Positions 1 through 10,683 are shown, numbered from the stretch's first letter. The stretch: 64,000 nucleotides of DNA from Piliocolobus tephrosceles (GCF_002776525.5 NC_045438.1:146980095-147044094), one strand, 5' to 3'. The notes: a model not told the origin generated them from the sequence alone. Numbers and translations: made by a program.

Positions 1-189
1 TGCAGTCCTCATCAACTCTGGCTGGAAATCAGGGTGCCAGGCAAGCCGCCTTTAGCTCTGGCTTCTTTCTGCGTGATGCTATGCAGCTAGGATGGGTCAC
101 GCTGACAACAAAGAAGGAAGCAGAAAGCATCACTCTCTCTTCTCTTGTGATGTTAGCGGAACATAACTCTTCTTCGCAGTGATGCCCTC

Positions 190-192
<3 letters not shown>

Positions 193-234
<42 letters not shown>

Positions 235-239
235 CGTGT
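193..239. repeat. (TG)n microsatellite
   Basis: Nineteen TG units are followed by TA, TG, CG and TG steps, so purine-pyrimidine alternation is unbroken for about 47 bases. Confidence 0.95.
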
Positions 240-896
240 TTTAATTCATCTAATCGAAGAGCCTAGCAAACATCATCATGGACGTGGTTTTTAATGATTT
301 GGAAAAAACGAAAAAAAGACAGCCTGTGGAGACAGCGATTCGAAACAGCGGCACATTTAGGTTATTGCCAATTTGAAATACTTGGTTTGTGAAGCTGAGC
401 CCTAAGGGACAAGCTCGGCAACTGAGGAAGAGATCGTAGATAAAGAAATAAAAATGACAAGCGTAATGGAGGCTCTGCGAAGGGACTGTCAGAGCATCAG
501 TTCATGGATGGCAATTTCGCCAGGCTGAGATTGAATAATTCATAGATTGAAATTACCCTGCTTTCACCTTTCCATTTAAACCGGCATGATCTGAATCTCT
601 AATAAATTTTCAAGATAAAGTAAAATGCCAATTTGAATCTGAAGAGCTTTTAAAACCAGATGCTGCATCCCTGCATCTTTCGGTATCTTTCACAATTATC
701 CTATGAGAACAGCACTTCATCACGAAGCACCATTACCAGGGAAAATTACTGTGATTACAATAGCAACAATAGAATACCATCAAATGATCTCTAATTTACC
801 TAATTTGCTGAGACTGACTGTGTGGTTTTGATATCCATTGTATGTCACCATGCCCGGCACCCGTGAAGCTATCTCGCGCTGGAACAAAAGTGGCAT

Positions 897-897
897 C

Positions 898-930
<33 letters not shown>

Positions 931-939
931 CATGCACAC
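897..939. repeat. (GT)n microsatellite with alternating flank
   Basis: About twelve GT units run into a short TATGTGTGCATGCACAC segment. The alternation is unbroken over the whole interval. Confidence 0.95.
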
Positions 940-1140
940 CCTGCTACCTTAACTGTGAAAGCCTAGCAAAGAATATTCTCCTAGGTTACCATATTTCTTT
1001 CCTTTGCTTCACATTTTTGCTTTTTTCCAATGCCTCTACCCCAAATGTGTGTGGGGAAATGGAGAGCCTGTCATGGATGACTGTTTTTTGATACAGAAGA
1101 GCATTGATTTGTTAATTTATATACCCACTTTATTTTAATG

Positions 1141-3794
1141 TCTACAAGCATGTGTTTACTAAAAGGGAGGTAGGATGCTGTTCTGGGAGAGTAGTTTTAA
1201 AATGCAGCCGAGATGTAGCAAATGTGTTTGTTTCATCTTTGAAACCCCTGTCTGTCTCTTTCAGGTTAGAAATCCTTTCCAGGAACTTTAGTCCTGGTGT
1301 GATGTGTCAGAAGCCTCTCAGATTGCAAAGAAGCTCGGGAGAGACAATCAGTAATAACTCTATACAGCTTTTATTAAAAGCATGCATGTTCAATTCAGTG
1401 ATTAAATGAAGCTTCGGTACAACTTTGGCTATGTTTATGCCTGCTCACTCTGGAGTAAAAGTCTGTACTAAAGAGAACTTTTTGGGACAGGCTGCACGGT
1501 TCATCTCAGGGTAACTGTGCCATCCTGAGAAGGTGGCATGGATCATAAATCCTCCCTGGAGAACAGACTGTAATCATTAACAGGCACAATGGCTTCTGGA
1601 ATTTTACTTTCAATAGCATGAAGGTAGTATGTGGGTTTCTGCTAGTCAAGTGATTTAAGTGTGATTATCTAAGGTAGGGCTTCGGAGGTGTGACAACCAT
1701 CTGGGAGGAAGGTAGGTTTGAAACATACTTTTCCAATGTTCTGGGATTTTTGCATGAGATCCTTAGCTCTGATACGTTCCTCAATCCATTATCACAGCGT
1801 TACCCCTTCCCTGATCCTGTGACTCAACAAATAACGTTGTCAGGGTAGGTAAGTTGTGTTTCTCATCATTTGTATAATTGAATATGTTTTTCGTCGTGTG
1901 CTTTCAGCAAGAACATGCTCTTTTATGTTATCTTTTCTTTCTGCTTATTGTTACTTTATGCTTATTGCTATTTTCACTACCCTTGAGATAACTCACAACT
2001 TTTTCCCCTTGTGTTTTTCTAAGTACAAATGAAAACGTGGTATTTTTAAAAGTAATTTAAATATAGTTTTTGTTCCCTTTATCTAACTAAATACACTCAA
2101 GGTTTTAATGCTTTTCAAAAAGAAGGGGAAAACAGTTTTACTTAGTGAATAATTTGTTTAAAAATAGCAAGCAATTCAGTAGATATCAAGTATGTTGCTA
2201 TATTGTTTTCTTTAGATAGCTCACATTTCTAATACTGAACCCATTATTCTTATTTTTCAAGAAAGAGGCTTGACTTAGTGACAAAGGACTTTTCAAAAGC
2301 CCACACTGCCTACGTGCTGATGTGTTTTTATTATTATTAGTATTAAAACATAGTCTGGATATTCTGCAAAGGTTTTTAATTTCTAGCATTTTAAAGCTGC
2401 TCCGTAGTTGAAGTTTGAACAGAGTCATCATTGTTTGAGCAGATCGGTTTACATGTCTGATGTTTGATACAGGAATCCTAAGATCATCTAAGAATACTTT
2501 CAAATCAGACTTTTGTCACTTTCTTGGGTCTCATTAGAAACTAATTCTATTCACTTGATAAAAATGGGTAATTTGAAGCTCATTGTTTGATCATTCAAGT
2601 ATTTATACTTTATAGCCTTGGAAAATGTCTTGTTTATTTAGGATGCAAGTGCCAGACTATTAGTCTTTTACATAAAATGCAAGCAAGAGTTTACTATTGC
2701 ATGTTAATGCCTGATATTGAAATTCGCTTGTTTTGCCATAAAAAAGATAAGATCCATTATATAGAGCTGCTAACTTTAAAAATCCTAACTCCATTGTTTC
2801 TTTGAAATCAATTTTTCTTTTCAACTTTATTTAAGTAATTGAACATAAATAAACATAACACTTTGAAATACATTCATCAGGTAAGTTTTAATCCACTACT
2901 GGCAATGTTTTTGCTATTTATGGATATATCTTACTTATAATGCTCTGGATAAGCATAACATAGGTGAAAAAGACATAGAATCACTTTACATTTGCAAGTA
3001 ATTTGAAAATAAAGAATCAACTATGAAAGTATATCAGCATGAGTTAATTTAGGTGAAATCTTAGACAATCATGGGTTAACAGTATTTTGCAAGGTTTTTT
3101 GTTTTGTTTTGTTTTTGGTGGGAATGAGAAGCATAGGCAAAAAATTATCTCCTCCTCTTGACTTCTGAAAACTCTCAATCGCTCGAGAACATCAGCTGCA
3201 GTTACAAAGAGTGATTTAAAATTTAAACACACAGGAACCCATGCATAGAGTCCAAACAAATGTGTTATACTTTAAGATAGAATGAGTAACAGTGCCACCT
3301 AACAATTGCAGTCACTTCTGGATATTAGTGTATTTTCTATTTTACCTCATTGCTAGCAGGGAACAAAAATCTAAACTAAACTAAAATTCTTCATAGACAA
3401 TATATTAATATTTCTTGGCTATTTGTTAACTAGTTAACAAGTGCTATAGTGAAAAAATGCATTTTTACATATAACCAAATGGGATATTCCTAGTTGACAA
3501 TCACAGTTGGATTTCTCTCATTAACGTATTCCGCAAGAACAACAGCATAGTATACTTTCTCCTAAGTTTTAAGCATAGTAATAAAACACGCCTTTACCAA
3601 GTACCAATATTTGTGTTATACTAGTCCGCCAAAGAGAAAAAGGCAGGCAAGACAGAAGAAATAGGTAAAGATAAAAGAAAGCACTCTATATTCAGTGAGG
3701 CTTTTTATTTTTAATGGCGTAATCAAAAAAGATTGGTTATGTTGTGTCTGGGTGCCGTCTGTTAAAAAAACCTCTTCTCTCTAGTAAGATTTTT
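1141..3794. other. AT-rich stretch, no feature recognised
   Basis: There is no Alu, LTR or clear LINE. The short open frames (85 aa at 1152-1409, 101 aa on the minus strand at 2198-2503) have no recognisable domain, and stops are as frequent as expected for AT-rich DNA. Very old LINE sequence may be present but cannot be supported by eye. Confidence 0.5.
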
Positions 3795-4075
3795 TCCCAA
3801 CATTTTATTATACATTTTTGTGAACATATAAAAAAGCTAAAACATTGTGAGCACCCATACACAAACCACCTCGACTCTATGAATAACAGTGTACTGTGCT
3901 TGTTTTGTCACATATCTATCAAACTACCCACCCCTCTATTCACCCATCACTCCATCTTATTGTTTTGATGCACTTACAAGTAAGTTGCAGACATCAGTAC
4001 ACTTCACTCCTAAGGATGTGCCTGCTGAAGTGTTTCACTAGAATTCAACATTTGTTTACAGTGCTTACCTTTACG
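3795..4075 (+). mobile_element. Old L1 (L1M-type) 3' fragment
   Basis: The stretch with GTGAGCACCCATACACAA followed about 120 bases later by AAGTTGCAGACATCAGTACA resembles a common ancient L1 3' segment about cytoplasmic-like 'acccatatacccctcaccc ... taaattacagacatca' sequence. It is heavily diverged, and the edges and subfamily are uncertain. Confidence 0.5.
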
Positions 4076-4223
4076 TAAGATTTCTATGTGTATGTTAATG
4101 ACCTGATTTTGGAAAAATGCACTGTTGTATTTTATATGACATAAACTATCTCTTTAACATAATGAATAGCTGGATGTAAACTCTCATGATTCTATATTTT
4201 AACTTGGAAGGTAAATTTGAGGA

Positions 4224-4251
4224 TTTGTCACAAATCCTCATTTGTGACAAA
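4224..4251. repeat. Perfect 12-bp inverted repeat, 4-nt loop
   Basis: The arm TTTGTCACAAAT (4224-4235) is the exact reverse complement of ATTTGTGACAAA (4240-4251), separated by CCTC. The left arm also overlaps a second short hairpin, GAGGATTT (4219-4226) with AAATCCTC (4232-4239), so two alternative folds compete. Confidence 0.9.
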
Positions 4252-4821
4252 GGGAAACCGCTATGGTAGAGGTAAGTGGGCCTTCCCCATCTTCAGGTGC
4301 TATGTGTCCCCCATCTCAGCCTTCACCTACCATGCCCAGGGACCACTGGTAAGTCGCCATCAATTTTGGGATGGAGGAGGTGTCCAGGCATACTAAAGTA
4401 ATTCCCAGAGTCTATTTTTGTTTTTGGACCACCTTTCCTTTCTCTCTTCTGCAGGTGCATGAGAAGTAACCCATTGGCCTCTTGACCAATCACCAGCTTT
4501 CCTTCTACTTGGATTCTTCTCTGCCTCTTTTCTTTCCTCCCCAACTCTTCCCACTTAGCTTTCTGTTTTCCACTTTCTCCCTACTCCTACCTTTTCTTCT
4601 CAGAAACAAAGGAACAAATCTCTTCCTTTTTCAAGTCATTCTCCTGCACTCAATTTCATGGATGCAAAGATGAGGGATTTAAATAATCACAAGAACTCTT
4701 AAAGGGATTAGTTTCTCTTGGTCTTAATTAAAACATAAATGAGTTGAGAATTGTCCTCTCAAGACCGCTTCAGTAATTCATCTCTTGGATCCAGTCGTGT
4801 GAATGAGATTTACTCATTCAT
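4252..4821. other. Unique sequence, pyrimidine-rich in part
   Basis: 4480-4620 is rich in C and T on the plus strand (TTCTTTCCTCCCC-like runs). No gene or repeat family is recognised. Two GT-AG-like splice motifs are visible but there is no coding frame to go with them. Confidence 0.5.
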
Positions 4822-5109
4822 CTTTTTTTTTTTTTTTTTTTTTTGAGATGGAGTCTTGCTGTGCAATGGCGCAATCTCGGCCCACTACAACCTCTGCCTC
4901 CTGGGTTCCGGCGGTCCTCCTGCCTCAGCCTCCCGAATACTTGAGACTACAGGCACACACCACCACACCCAGCTAATTTTTATATTTTTAGTAGAGACAG
5001 GGTTTCACCATGTTGGCCCCAGGATGGTCTTGATTTCTTGACTTCGTGATTTGTCCGCCTCGGCCTCTCAGAGTGTTAGGATTACAGGCCTGCACCTCCG
5101 CGCCTGGCC
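4822..5109 (-). mobile_element. AluS, internally shortened
   Basis: A T-run at 4822-4844 is followed by GAGATGGAGTCTTGCT, and the element ends CGCGCCTGGCC. About 20 bases of the usual CTGTCGCCCAGGCTGGAGTG segment are missing just after the start. The flanking direct repeat TACTCATTCATCTTTT (near 4811 and 5111) marks the insertion. Confidence 0.95.
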
Positions 5110-5124
5110 CTACTCATTCATCTT

Positions 5125-5524
5125 TTAACTGAACGCTATACCAAGCTTCTCTAAGATTTGAGTTTGTTTAGCTCTGAAGAATGGGGCCATTTGCTATGCT
5201 TCCAAAATCTGCTAAGTGTCATAGACTGCAGCTTCCTGTCATTAGCCATGGTCCGTGGCACTTCCATTCAGGACCATCACAAGGCCTTATGCCCTTGGTC
5301 CTTGGCCCCCAGGATGCAGACGTTTCCAAAGCCTTCTTCCCTAGGTTTTGGTCCACTTACACAAGGCAGTCACCTTCCAGGTGGCTCCTCTCTCAGGCCA
5401 TTTTTCTTTATTTAGTTCACCATGCCTAAAGTTTTCATTGGATAGATAACAATGGGTCTAACCTTAGCTGGAATTCTACCAATTTGCCTATTTTTATTAA
5501 GTAGTAATTGGATATGACAGACTG
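5125..5524. other. Unique sequence, nothing recognised
   Basis: Two overlapping open frames of 82-85 codons (5158-5429) have no domain, no splice context and no codon signature that I recognise. Confidence 0.5.
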
Positions 5525-5664
5525 GTCAAGAGTTTAGGCTCTGTAGTAAGACAAACCTGAATTGTAGTCTCAGTTTTGCAACTTAACTAGTAGCATTACT
5601 CCAGGCAAGTCATGGAATCAAATTTTAAGCTTCACTTCTTCAGAAGGTTGTTATGAGTATTAGA
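5525..5664 (+). mobile_element. MIR fragment
   Basis: GTTTAGGCTCTGTAGTAAGA, CAGGCAAGTCATGGAATC and GGTTGTTATGAGTATTAG fall in the order of the MIR tRNA-derived head and core. Confidence 0.75.
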
Positions 5665-5665
5665 A

Positions 5666-5666
<1 letters not shown>

Positions 5667-5698
<32 letters not shown>
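5667..5698. repeat. (AC)16 microsatellite
   Basis: A pure AC tract directly follows the MIR 3' side. Confidence 0.95.
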
Positions 5699-5702
<4 letters not shown>

Positions 5703-5750
5703 GAAAATATGGCCAAGTTTTGGAAAAGTGCACTATTTTGTGTATTTGTA

Positions 5751-5863
5751 TGTGTGTGTGTATATATATGTATATATACAGCACACTAATACATAACAAG
5801 TATATCTATATCTATATATATCACAGTTTCAGCACCTGATTGGTACTTGTTATGTGTTAGTGT
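5751..5863. repeat. TA/TG microsatellite with 20-bp inverted repeat
   Basis: 5783-5802 (ACACTAATACATAACAAGTA) and 5844-5863 (TACTTGTTATGTGTTAGTGT) are reverse complements with one mismatch, spaced by about 41 bases of TATATC-rich DNA. Confidence 0.85.
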
Positions 5864-5873
5864 CATTATAATA

Positions 5874-5902
5874 ATCATCATCATCGTCATCATCATCATC
5901 TC
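5874..5902. repeat. (ATC)n microsatellite
   Basis: ATC trinucleotide units with one G interruption. Confidence 0.9.
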
Positions 5903-6264
5903 AACAGAAGGTGCCATCATCCCAGAGCTCAGCTGGCTCTCCATCAATTAGGGTCATCTCATAGATCCTAGCAGACTACTCTCCCTTTCTATGTCCAAAT
6001 TTGCTTATCCTAATGGACCTCCCATTAAAGTTCATGTTTTTCAAGGTCTGAAAATATCCCTAGCTTTCAGCTAATTGTGGGGCCCAATGAGTGACTACAT
6101 TTGATAATTTTCTCAATTAGATTTCCAAATGAAAATTCAGGGGACAAAAAGTTAAAGAGATTTTGGAAGCACAGGGAAGCAGTATGGCTGTGACTGTCCA
6201 GGTGTTTTACACACAATACATTATTGACGTGTAAATGTCATTTAGTCCAGCATAACGTAATACA
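5903..6264. other. Unique sequence, nothing recognised
   Basis: No repeat family and no coding signal seen. Confidence 0.5.
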
Positions 6265-6530
6265 GAGGTCAATATAATGGAATCTGAAGCCAGACAGTCG
6301 GTATTCTAATCCTGATTTTGTTGCTTACTATCTGTGTGACCTTGGACGATTTTTTGACCCTTCTTTGTTTCTCAGTTTTCTTATACATACAAAGTAAGGA
6401 TAATGAATGATACCTTTCCCATAGGGTAGTATTGAGGATTAACTTAATTATTATCTACAAAACACCTAGAAGAGTGTCTGGCACATAATGGTGCTATGGA
6501 AGCATTTGTTAAATAACAAAGTAAAAATGA
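6265..6530 (+). mobile_element. MIR, nearly full length
   Basis: The hallmark core TGTGTGACCTTGGACGA is followed by CTCAGTTTTCTTATACATAC, AGTATTGAGGATTAAC and a 3' side AGTGTCTGGCACATAAT, all in MIR order. Confidence 0.9.
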
Positions 6531-6639
6531 AAGATAGACAAAGTAATCTTTGAGTAAAGATTACTTGAGTAAAGTCATCCAGAGAGGTTATCAGTTTGTT
6601 CTCAATCACACAGCAAATTAGTAAAAGATCCACCATTCA

Positions 6640-6943
6640 GGCCAGGCACAGTGGCTCAGGCCTGTAATCCCAGACGTTTGGGAGGCCAAGGCGGGCGGAT
6701 CACCTGAGGTCAGGAGTTCAAGCCCAGCCTGGCCAACATGGTGAAACTCCGTCTCTATTAAAAAATACAAAAAAAATTAGCTGGGCGTGGTGGCGTGTGC
6801 CTGTAATCCCAGCTACTGAGGAGGCTGAGCAGGGAGGATTGCTTGAACCCGGGAGGCAGAAGTTGCAGTGAGCTGAGATCATGCCACTGCACTCTAGCCG
6901 GGGCGACCCAGTGAGACTCTGTCTCAGAAAAAAAAAAAAAAAA
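6640..6943 (+). mobile_element. AluS
   Basis: Full-length: GGCCAGGCACAGTGGCTCA start, both monomers, A-tail to 6943. Target-site duplication AAAGATCCACCATTCA (5') and AAAGATCCACGATTCA (3'). Confidence 0.97.
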
Positions 6944-7277
6944 GATCCACGATTCAACACAGATATCCCAACATTAAGCCTATTACTGAAAATTACACAT
7001 TGCTCAAGAGCTAATTTTGGCCAAAACAAAATACATATTTGTATCATTGATTATATCTCTAAAGGATAAACAAAAAGTATTTTAAAAATACTGCAGTACT
7101 GTTATCCTGATAAATATTTAAGTTTTCGTCTTATACCTTCTGTATTTTTGTATTTTTCTTTCCACGTTGTTATTTTATTCTCTTTTCAAGTTAATTTCTT
7201 ATTCCCAACCAGAGTCTGTTGAGACAGGTCAGTACTTCATTTACATGAGGTAACTACTCCAAGAAAAGGACCAATGC
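6944..7277. other. Unique AT-rich sequence
   Basis: No repeat family or coding signal recognised. Confidence 0.5.
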
Positions 7278-7317
7278 CACACACACACACACACGCACAT
7301 GTGCACACACACACACA
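7278..7317. repeat. (AC)n tract with central palindrome
   Basis: Forty bases of strict purine-pyrimidine alternation, with GCACATGTGC at its centre. Confidence 0.9.
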
Positions 7318-7379
7318 AGCACCATTGTACTTACTGTGCCAGGAGTATTATTACAAAAGTAATTCAAGTATATGAAGAA

Positions 7380-7700
7380 ATCAGGAAAATTGAAAAAGTG
7401 CACGGAGGCCTAAAAAGGAAAATAAACCTCAATCATTGTCCCCCTACTCTTGAGACAAGCACTGATTGTCTATGACACAATACTGTGTGTGTGTGTGTAA
7501 ATAAATTCTGAGATTAGTCTTAAATTGCATATCCTGCTTTGCAACCTACTTTTAAAACATGAGAATATCAAGATCCTGTTTTCAAATCACTAAATTTTTT
7601 TTTACATTAAGCCCTTTAGTTGCTGTATATTATTCCACTGTATACCTTCTCAATAGGATATTTAAGGTTTTTCTAGATTTATCATGAATGTAATCAAAAG
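7380..7700 (-). mobile_element. Old L1 (L1ME-like) 3' fragment
   Basis: GTTGCTGTATATTATTCCACTGTATACC followed by TAGGATATTTAAGGTTTTTCTAG matches, in reverse orientation, the L1 ORF2 3' segment usually read as 'caatggaatattatgcagcca'. Highly diverged; a (GT)n tract lies at 7484-7498. Confidence 0.55.
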
Positions 7701-8108
7701 ATATATTAAAAATTGAATGCAGTAGAATACATTGAGAATAAACTGTGCCTGCTTTCTAGGCTGTAGGTTCACTGTAAAACAACGGAAGTCTTTCTTTCCT
7801 TCCCTAGAGCCCATATGGTGGGGCTCTGGGTTGCAGTAATCTGGGTTTCTCTTAGTCCTGGGGCAAGTTAACAGTTCCTTGTTTTCAAAAGTGTGCTCAA
7901 GAAAGTGAGTCTACTGGAAGTCCAATATACTGGGGAGTCCTACCTAGACAGGAAAGGGCTGGGGGCTTTGAAATTCTAGAAGTAAAGGGCACAGTATTTC
8001 AAGACCGCAAAGAAGGCTGGATTCCTAAAAGGCTGATGGTGGCATCCTGAAGCTAGCAGAACCCTGGAAGAACAACTGTGGAGATGGTGGGAACTACCCT
8101 GCATCCCT
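7701..8108. other. Unique sequence up to assembly gap
   Basis: No repeat family or coding signal recognised. Confidence 0.5.
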
Positions 8109-8208
8109 NNNNNNNNNNNNNNNNNNNNNNNNNNNNNNNNNNNNNNNNNNNNNNNNNNNNNNNNNNNNNNNNNNNNNNNNNNNNNNNNNNNNNNNNNNNN
8201 NNNNNNNN
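8109..8208. other. Assembly gap (100 N)
   Basis: Exactly 100 N, the usual placeholder for a gap of unknown size. The right edge opens directly into a CTTT microsatellite, which probably caused the gap. Confidence 1.
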
Positions 8209-8209
8209 T

Positions 8210-8248
<39 letters not shown>

Positions 8249-8308
8249 CTCTCACTCTCTCTCTCCCCCCTTCCTCCCTCTCTCCCTCTCTCCCTCTCTC
8301 TCTTCTTC
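8209..8308. repeat. (CTTT)n / (CT)n pyrimidine tract
   Basis: CTTT units, then CT-rich sequence with C runs, abut the T-run of the next Alu. It is probably the expanded, mutated A-tail of that Alu, as read on the minus strand. Confidence 0.9.
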
Positions 8309-8579
8309 TTTTTTTTTTTAATAGACAGGGTCTCTCTCTTGCCCAGGCAGGAGTGCAGTGGTGCCATCAGAGCCCACTATAGTCTCGAACTCGTAGGCAC
8401 AAGCCAGCCTCTTCCCTCAGCTTCTTCAGTAGCTGGAACTACAGGCATGCACCACCACACCTGGCTAATTTTTAAAATTTTTTTGCCCAGGCTGGTCACA
8501 AACTTCTGGCCTCAAGCTATCCTCCCACCTCAGCCTCTCAAATTTCTGGGATTACAGGCATGAGCTCTAGCACCCAGCC
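8309..8579 (-). mobile_element. AluJ, internally deleted
   Basis: T-run, then AGACAGGGTCTCTCTCTTG, ending TAGCACCCAGCC. The usual GTAGAGACGGGGTTTC segment is missing between TTTTTAAAATTTTTTT and GCCCAGGCTGG. High divergence fits the oldest Alu class. Confidence 0.9.
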
Positions 8580-9404
8580 TTTGTGGCTGACTTCTACCTA
8601 AGGGTCGTGACGTCATCAGTAGTGGTGTTGGCCATCACCATATGCATGGAAGCCTTATTAGGGAAACTAGGAACCACCTTTACTAAATTCCAGTATTGTA
8701 CATGCCCAAGGATTCTCCACAATTCCAAAGGATGGATAAAAGAGGAAAACTAGAACTAAAAAAAAAAAAAAAAAAAAGATTGAGCTTCCCACCAATGCTG
8801 GCTGATGGTGACAAACCAGAATTGATTTGTTTAGAAAGGTTATATGGTATCCAAGCATCAGGAGGAATTCACGTCTGTTAGCTAAATAACACTCTTCTTG
8901 AATGGGTAACTTAGTGTACCTGATTATTTACTTAAGGTGAGTTTATTTTAATTCCTGGAACTAAAGTGAACTAAAAAAGAGCGGGAATAGTTTAAGGCTT
9001 TTTGGTATATATTGCGTCTTATTTATAAGCTTTTGTATTTTTCAAGTCCACTGATTGTTCTATTTATCCCTGACAAAAGGTTATTACAGAAAAGAGGAAA
9101 GCAAAATTAGCCAAGCTAATTGATCATTAAATATAATCAACCATTAAGTACAAATTTCCATTTATAATCTACCCCATTCCCGAAGACTTCAATTACTGGA
9201 TTGCTTCATTGATAAGCCCAAGAGATAATCATTAAGTATTTAAACAAACAATATAAATTTCCATATAAGAAAGTGACATATACTTTATTAGTTAATGCAG
9301 GCTGCCAAGAAATTATCTAAAAGCCTAGAAACAGAGAGCACCAGGATAAGAAGAAGTCAATCTGATCAGGCTTCTCTAAACCTGCTTAACATCTTTTAGT
9401 TGCT
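8580..9404. other. Unique sequence with one A-run
   Basis: An 18-base A-run at 8760-8777 has no visible SINE body attached. Nothing else is recognised. Confidence 0.5.
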
Positions 9405-9600
9405 TCTCAATAGTTTTAGGGCAAAACCCAACTCCTTGGCAAACTTTCTAGCTGTGTGACCTTGGGTAAGTTACTGGACTTCTCTGTGCTTCAATTTCCT
9501 CTTCTGTCAGCAGCAATAATAGGACACACTTCATGGGGCTGCTGGGAGAATTAAGGGAGTTAATACATGGAATGTACTAGAACAATACCTGGTACCCCTT
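9405..9600 (+). mobile_element. MIR
   Basis: TAGCTGTGTGACCTTGGGTA, the MIR core, is followed by TTCCTCTTCTGTCAGCAG, GGAGAATTAAGGGAGTTAAT and CAATACCTGGTACCC. Confidence 0.92.
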
Positions 9601-9639
9601 GCACTATATACAAATCACGGGCACGCAGCATGGCACCCA

Positions 9640-9780
9640 GCATGTGCCTCCCACCTGACTCTCCAGTGTCACACCTTCCTGGCCTCCTTAGCTTATGCCC
9701 CACTAGAATGAAATAAATACTTGCCATACTTTAAACTTCCCATATTCTCATTTTTTTCCTGCCTTTGTACATGCTGCTTG

Positions 9781-9847
<67 letters not shown>

Positions 9848-10475
9848 TCAGACAGAGTCTCTCTCTGTTACCTAGGCTGGAGTGAAGTGGTACAATCTAG
9901 GCTCACTGCAACCCCCATCTCCTGGGTTCAAGCAATTCTTGTGCCTCAGTCTCCCAAGTAGCTGGGATTACAGGTGCCTGCCACCATGCCTGGCTAATGT
10001 TTTTATTTTATTTTATTCTACTTTATTTTCAATAGAGACGAGGTTTCACCATGTTGGCCAGGCTGGTCTCGAACTCCTGACTTCAGGTGGTCTGCCCGCC
10101 TTGGCCTCCCAAAGTGCTGGGATTACAGGCGTGAGCCACCACGCCCAGCCAGTACATGCTACTTTTCTGATTAGAATGACCTTTACCACCTTCTCTTCTT
10201 GGCAAATTCTCCTATTCTCTGACCAGAGAATGTTGTGTTGTTAGCCCTCTCCCTGCAAAACCCTTCAATCCAAGCTGGGCACCACTCTTGGGTTCACTTA
10301 TGAGATTTAGCTGAGTTTATTTTAATTGCCCATTATACTGCTGTCCCCCACCCCCAGGTGAGCTCCCTGAGGTCAGGGAACATGCCATATTTATTGCTGT
10401 ATCTCCAGGGCTCAGCCCAGTGTGGCCCATCAGAGGTACTCAATAATCATTTACTGAATGACTATATTTGTCATA
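9640..10475 (+). mobile_element. L2 3' end, split by an Alu
   Basis: CCACTAGAATGAAATAAATAC and, after the Alu at 9781-10150, GGTGAGCTCCCTGAGGTCAGG, TATCTCCAGGGCTCAGCCCA and GAGGTACTCAATAATCATTT match the L2 3' UTR order 'tgagctccttgagggcaggg ... cagcacagtgcctggcac ... ctcaataaatattt'. Confidence 0.8.
9781..10150 (-). mobile_element. AluS with expanded (CTTT)17 tail
   Basis: The tail has become a 69-base CTTT microsatellite (9781-9849). The body runs AGACAGAGTCTCTCTCTG to CACCACGCCCAGCC. Direct repeats GTACATGCTGCTT (9767-9779) and GTACATGCTACTT (10152-10164) flank it inside an L2. Confidence 0.96.
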
Positions 10476-10499
10476 GGATAATTAAGGGGGAAACAGGAC

Positions 10500-10683
10500 C
10501 TTTCAGATTTGTAGAGAGTATTTCCAAGCATTTCTAGCCACATCTCACTTGATTATATGGAACAAAAAAGCAGAGATTGTTACCAGTTTTCCAGATGTGG
10601 AAACTGTGGCTCAGGGAAGTGAAAGGCTTTGCCCAAGATGCTGTAACATGCGACAGGCAGAGGTGAGACTGAAGCCTTGACAC
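10500..10683 (-). mobile_element. MIR
   Basis: CCAGTTTTCCAGATGTGGAAACTGTGGCTCAGGGAAG is the reverse-strand MIR core, with AGGTGAGACTGAAGCC on the head side. Confidence 0.85.

Larger units (their letters stand above)
1..1140. other. Repeat-poor block, possible conserved noncoding element
   Basis: Apart from two dinucleotide tracts I recognise no transposable element here. The stretch from about 240 to 890 is AT-rich yet keeps many CpG dinucleotides (for example near 278, 340, 412, 470 and 512) and several homeodomain-like cores of the TAAT or ATTA type (near 245, 290 and 535). Alus are absent from the whole first 4.8 kb. This composition is typical of conserved enhancers near developmental genes, but conservation cannot be judged from one sequence. 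No open frame with protein character is seen. Confidence 0.4.

Noticed and set aside
4280..4460. GTAAGT and TTCTCTTCTGCAG motifs that could be splice sites
   Set aside because: They look like good donor and acceptor sites singly, but no adjoining frame or second exon was found.
5525..5664. tRNA-like similarity at MIR heads (here and in other MIRs)
   Set aside because: MIR heads derive from tRNA, but none keeps intact A and B boxes in a cloverleaf.
8078..8563. 161-codon frame spanning the N gap
   Set aside because: It is open only because N codons were read through; the rest is microsatellite and Alu.
9781..9849. Regular tandem CTTT units, considered as a regulatory array
   Set aside because: They are the expanded tail of an adjacent Alu.
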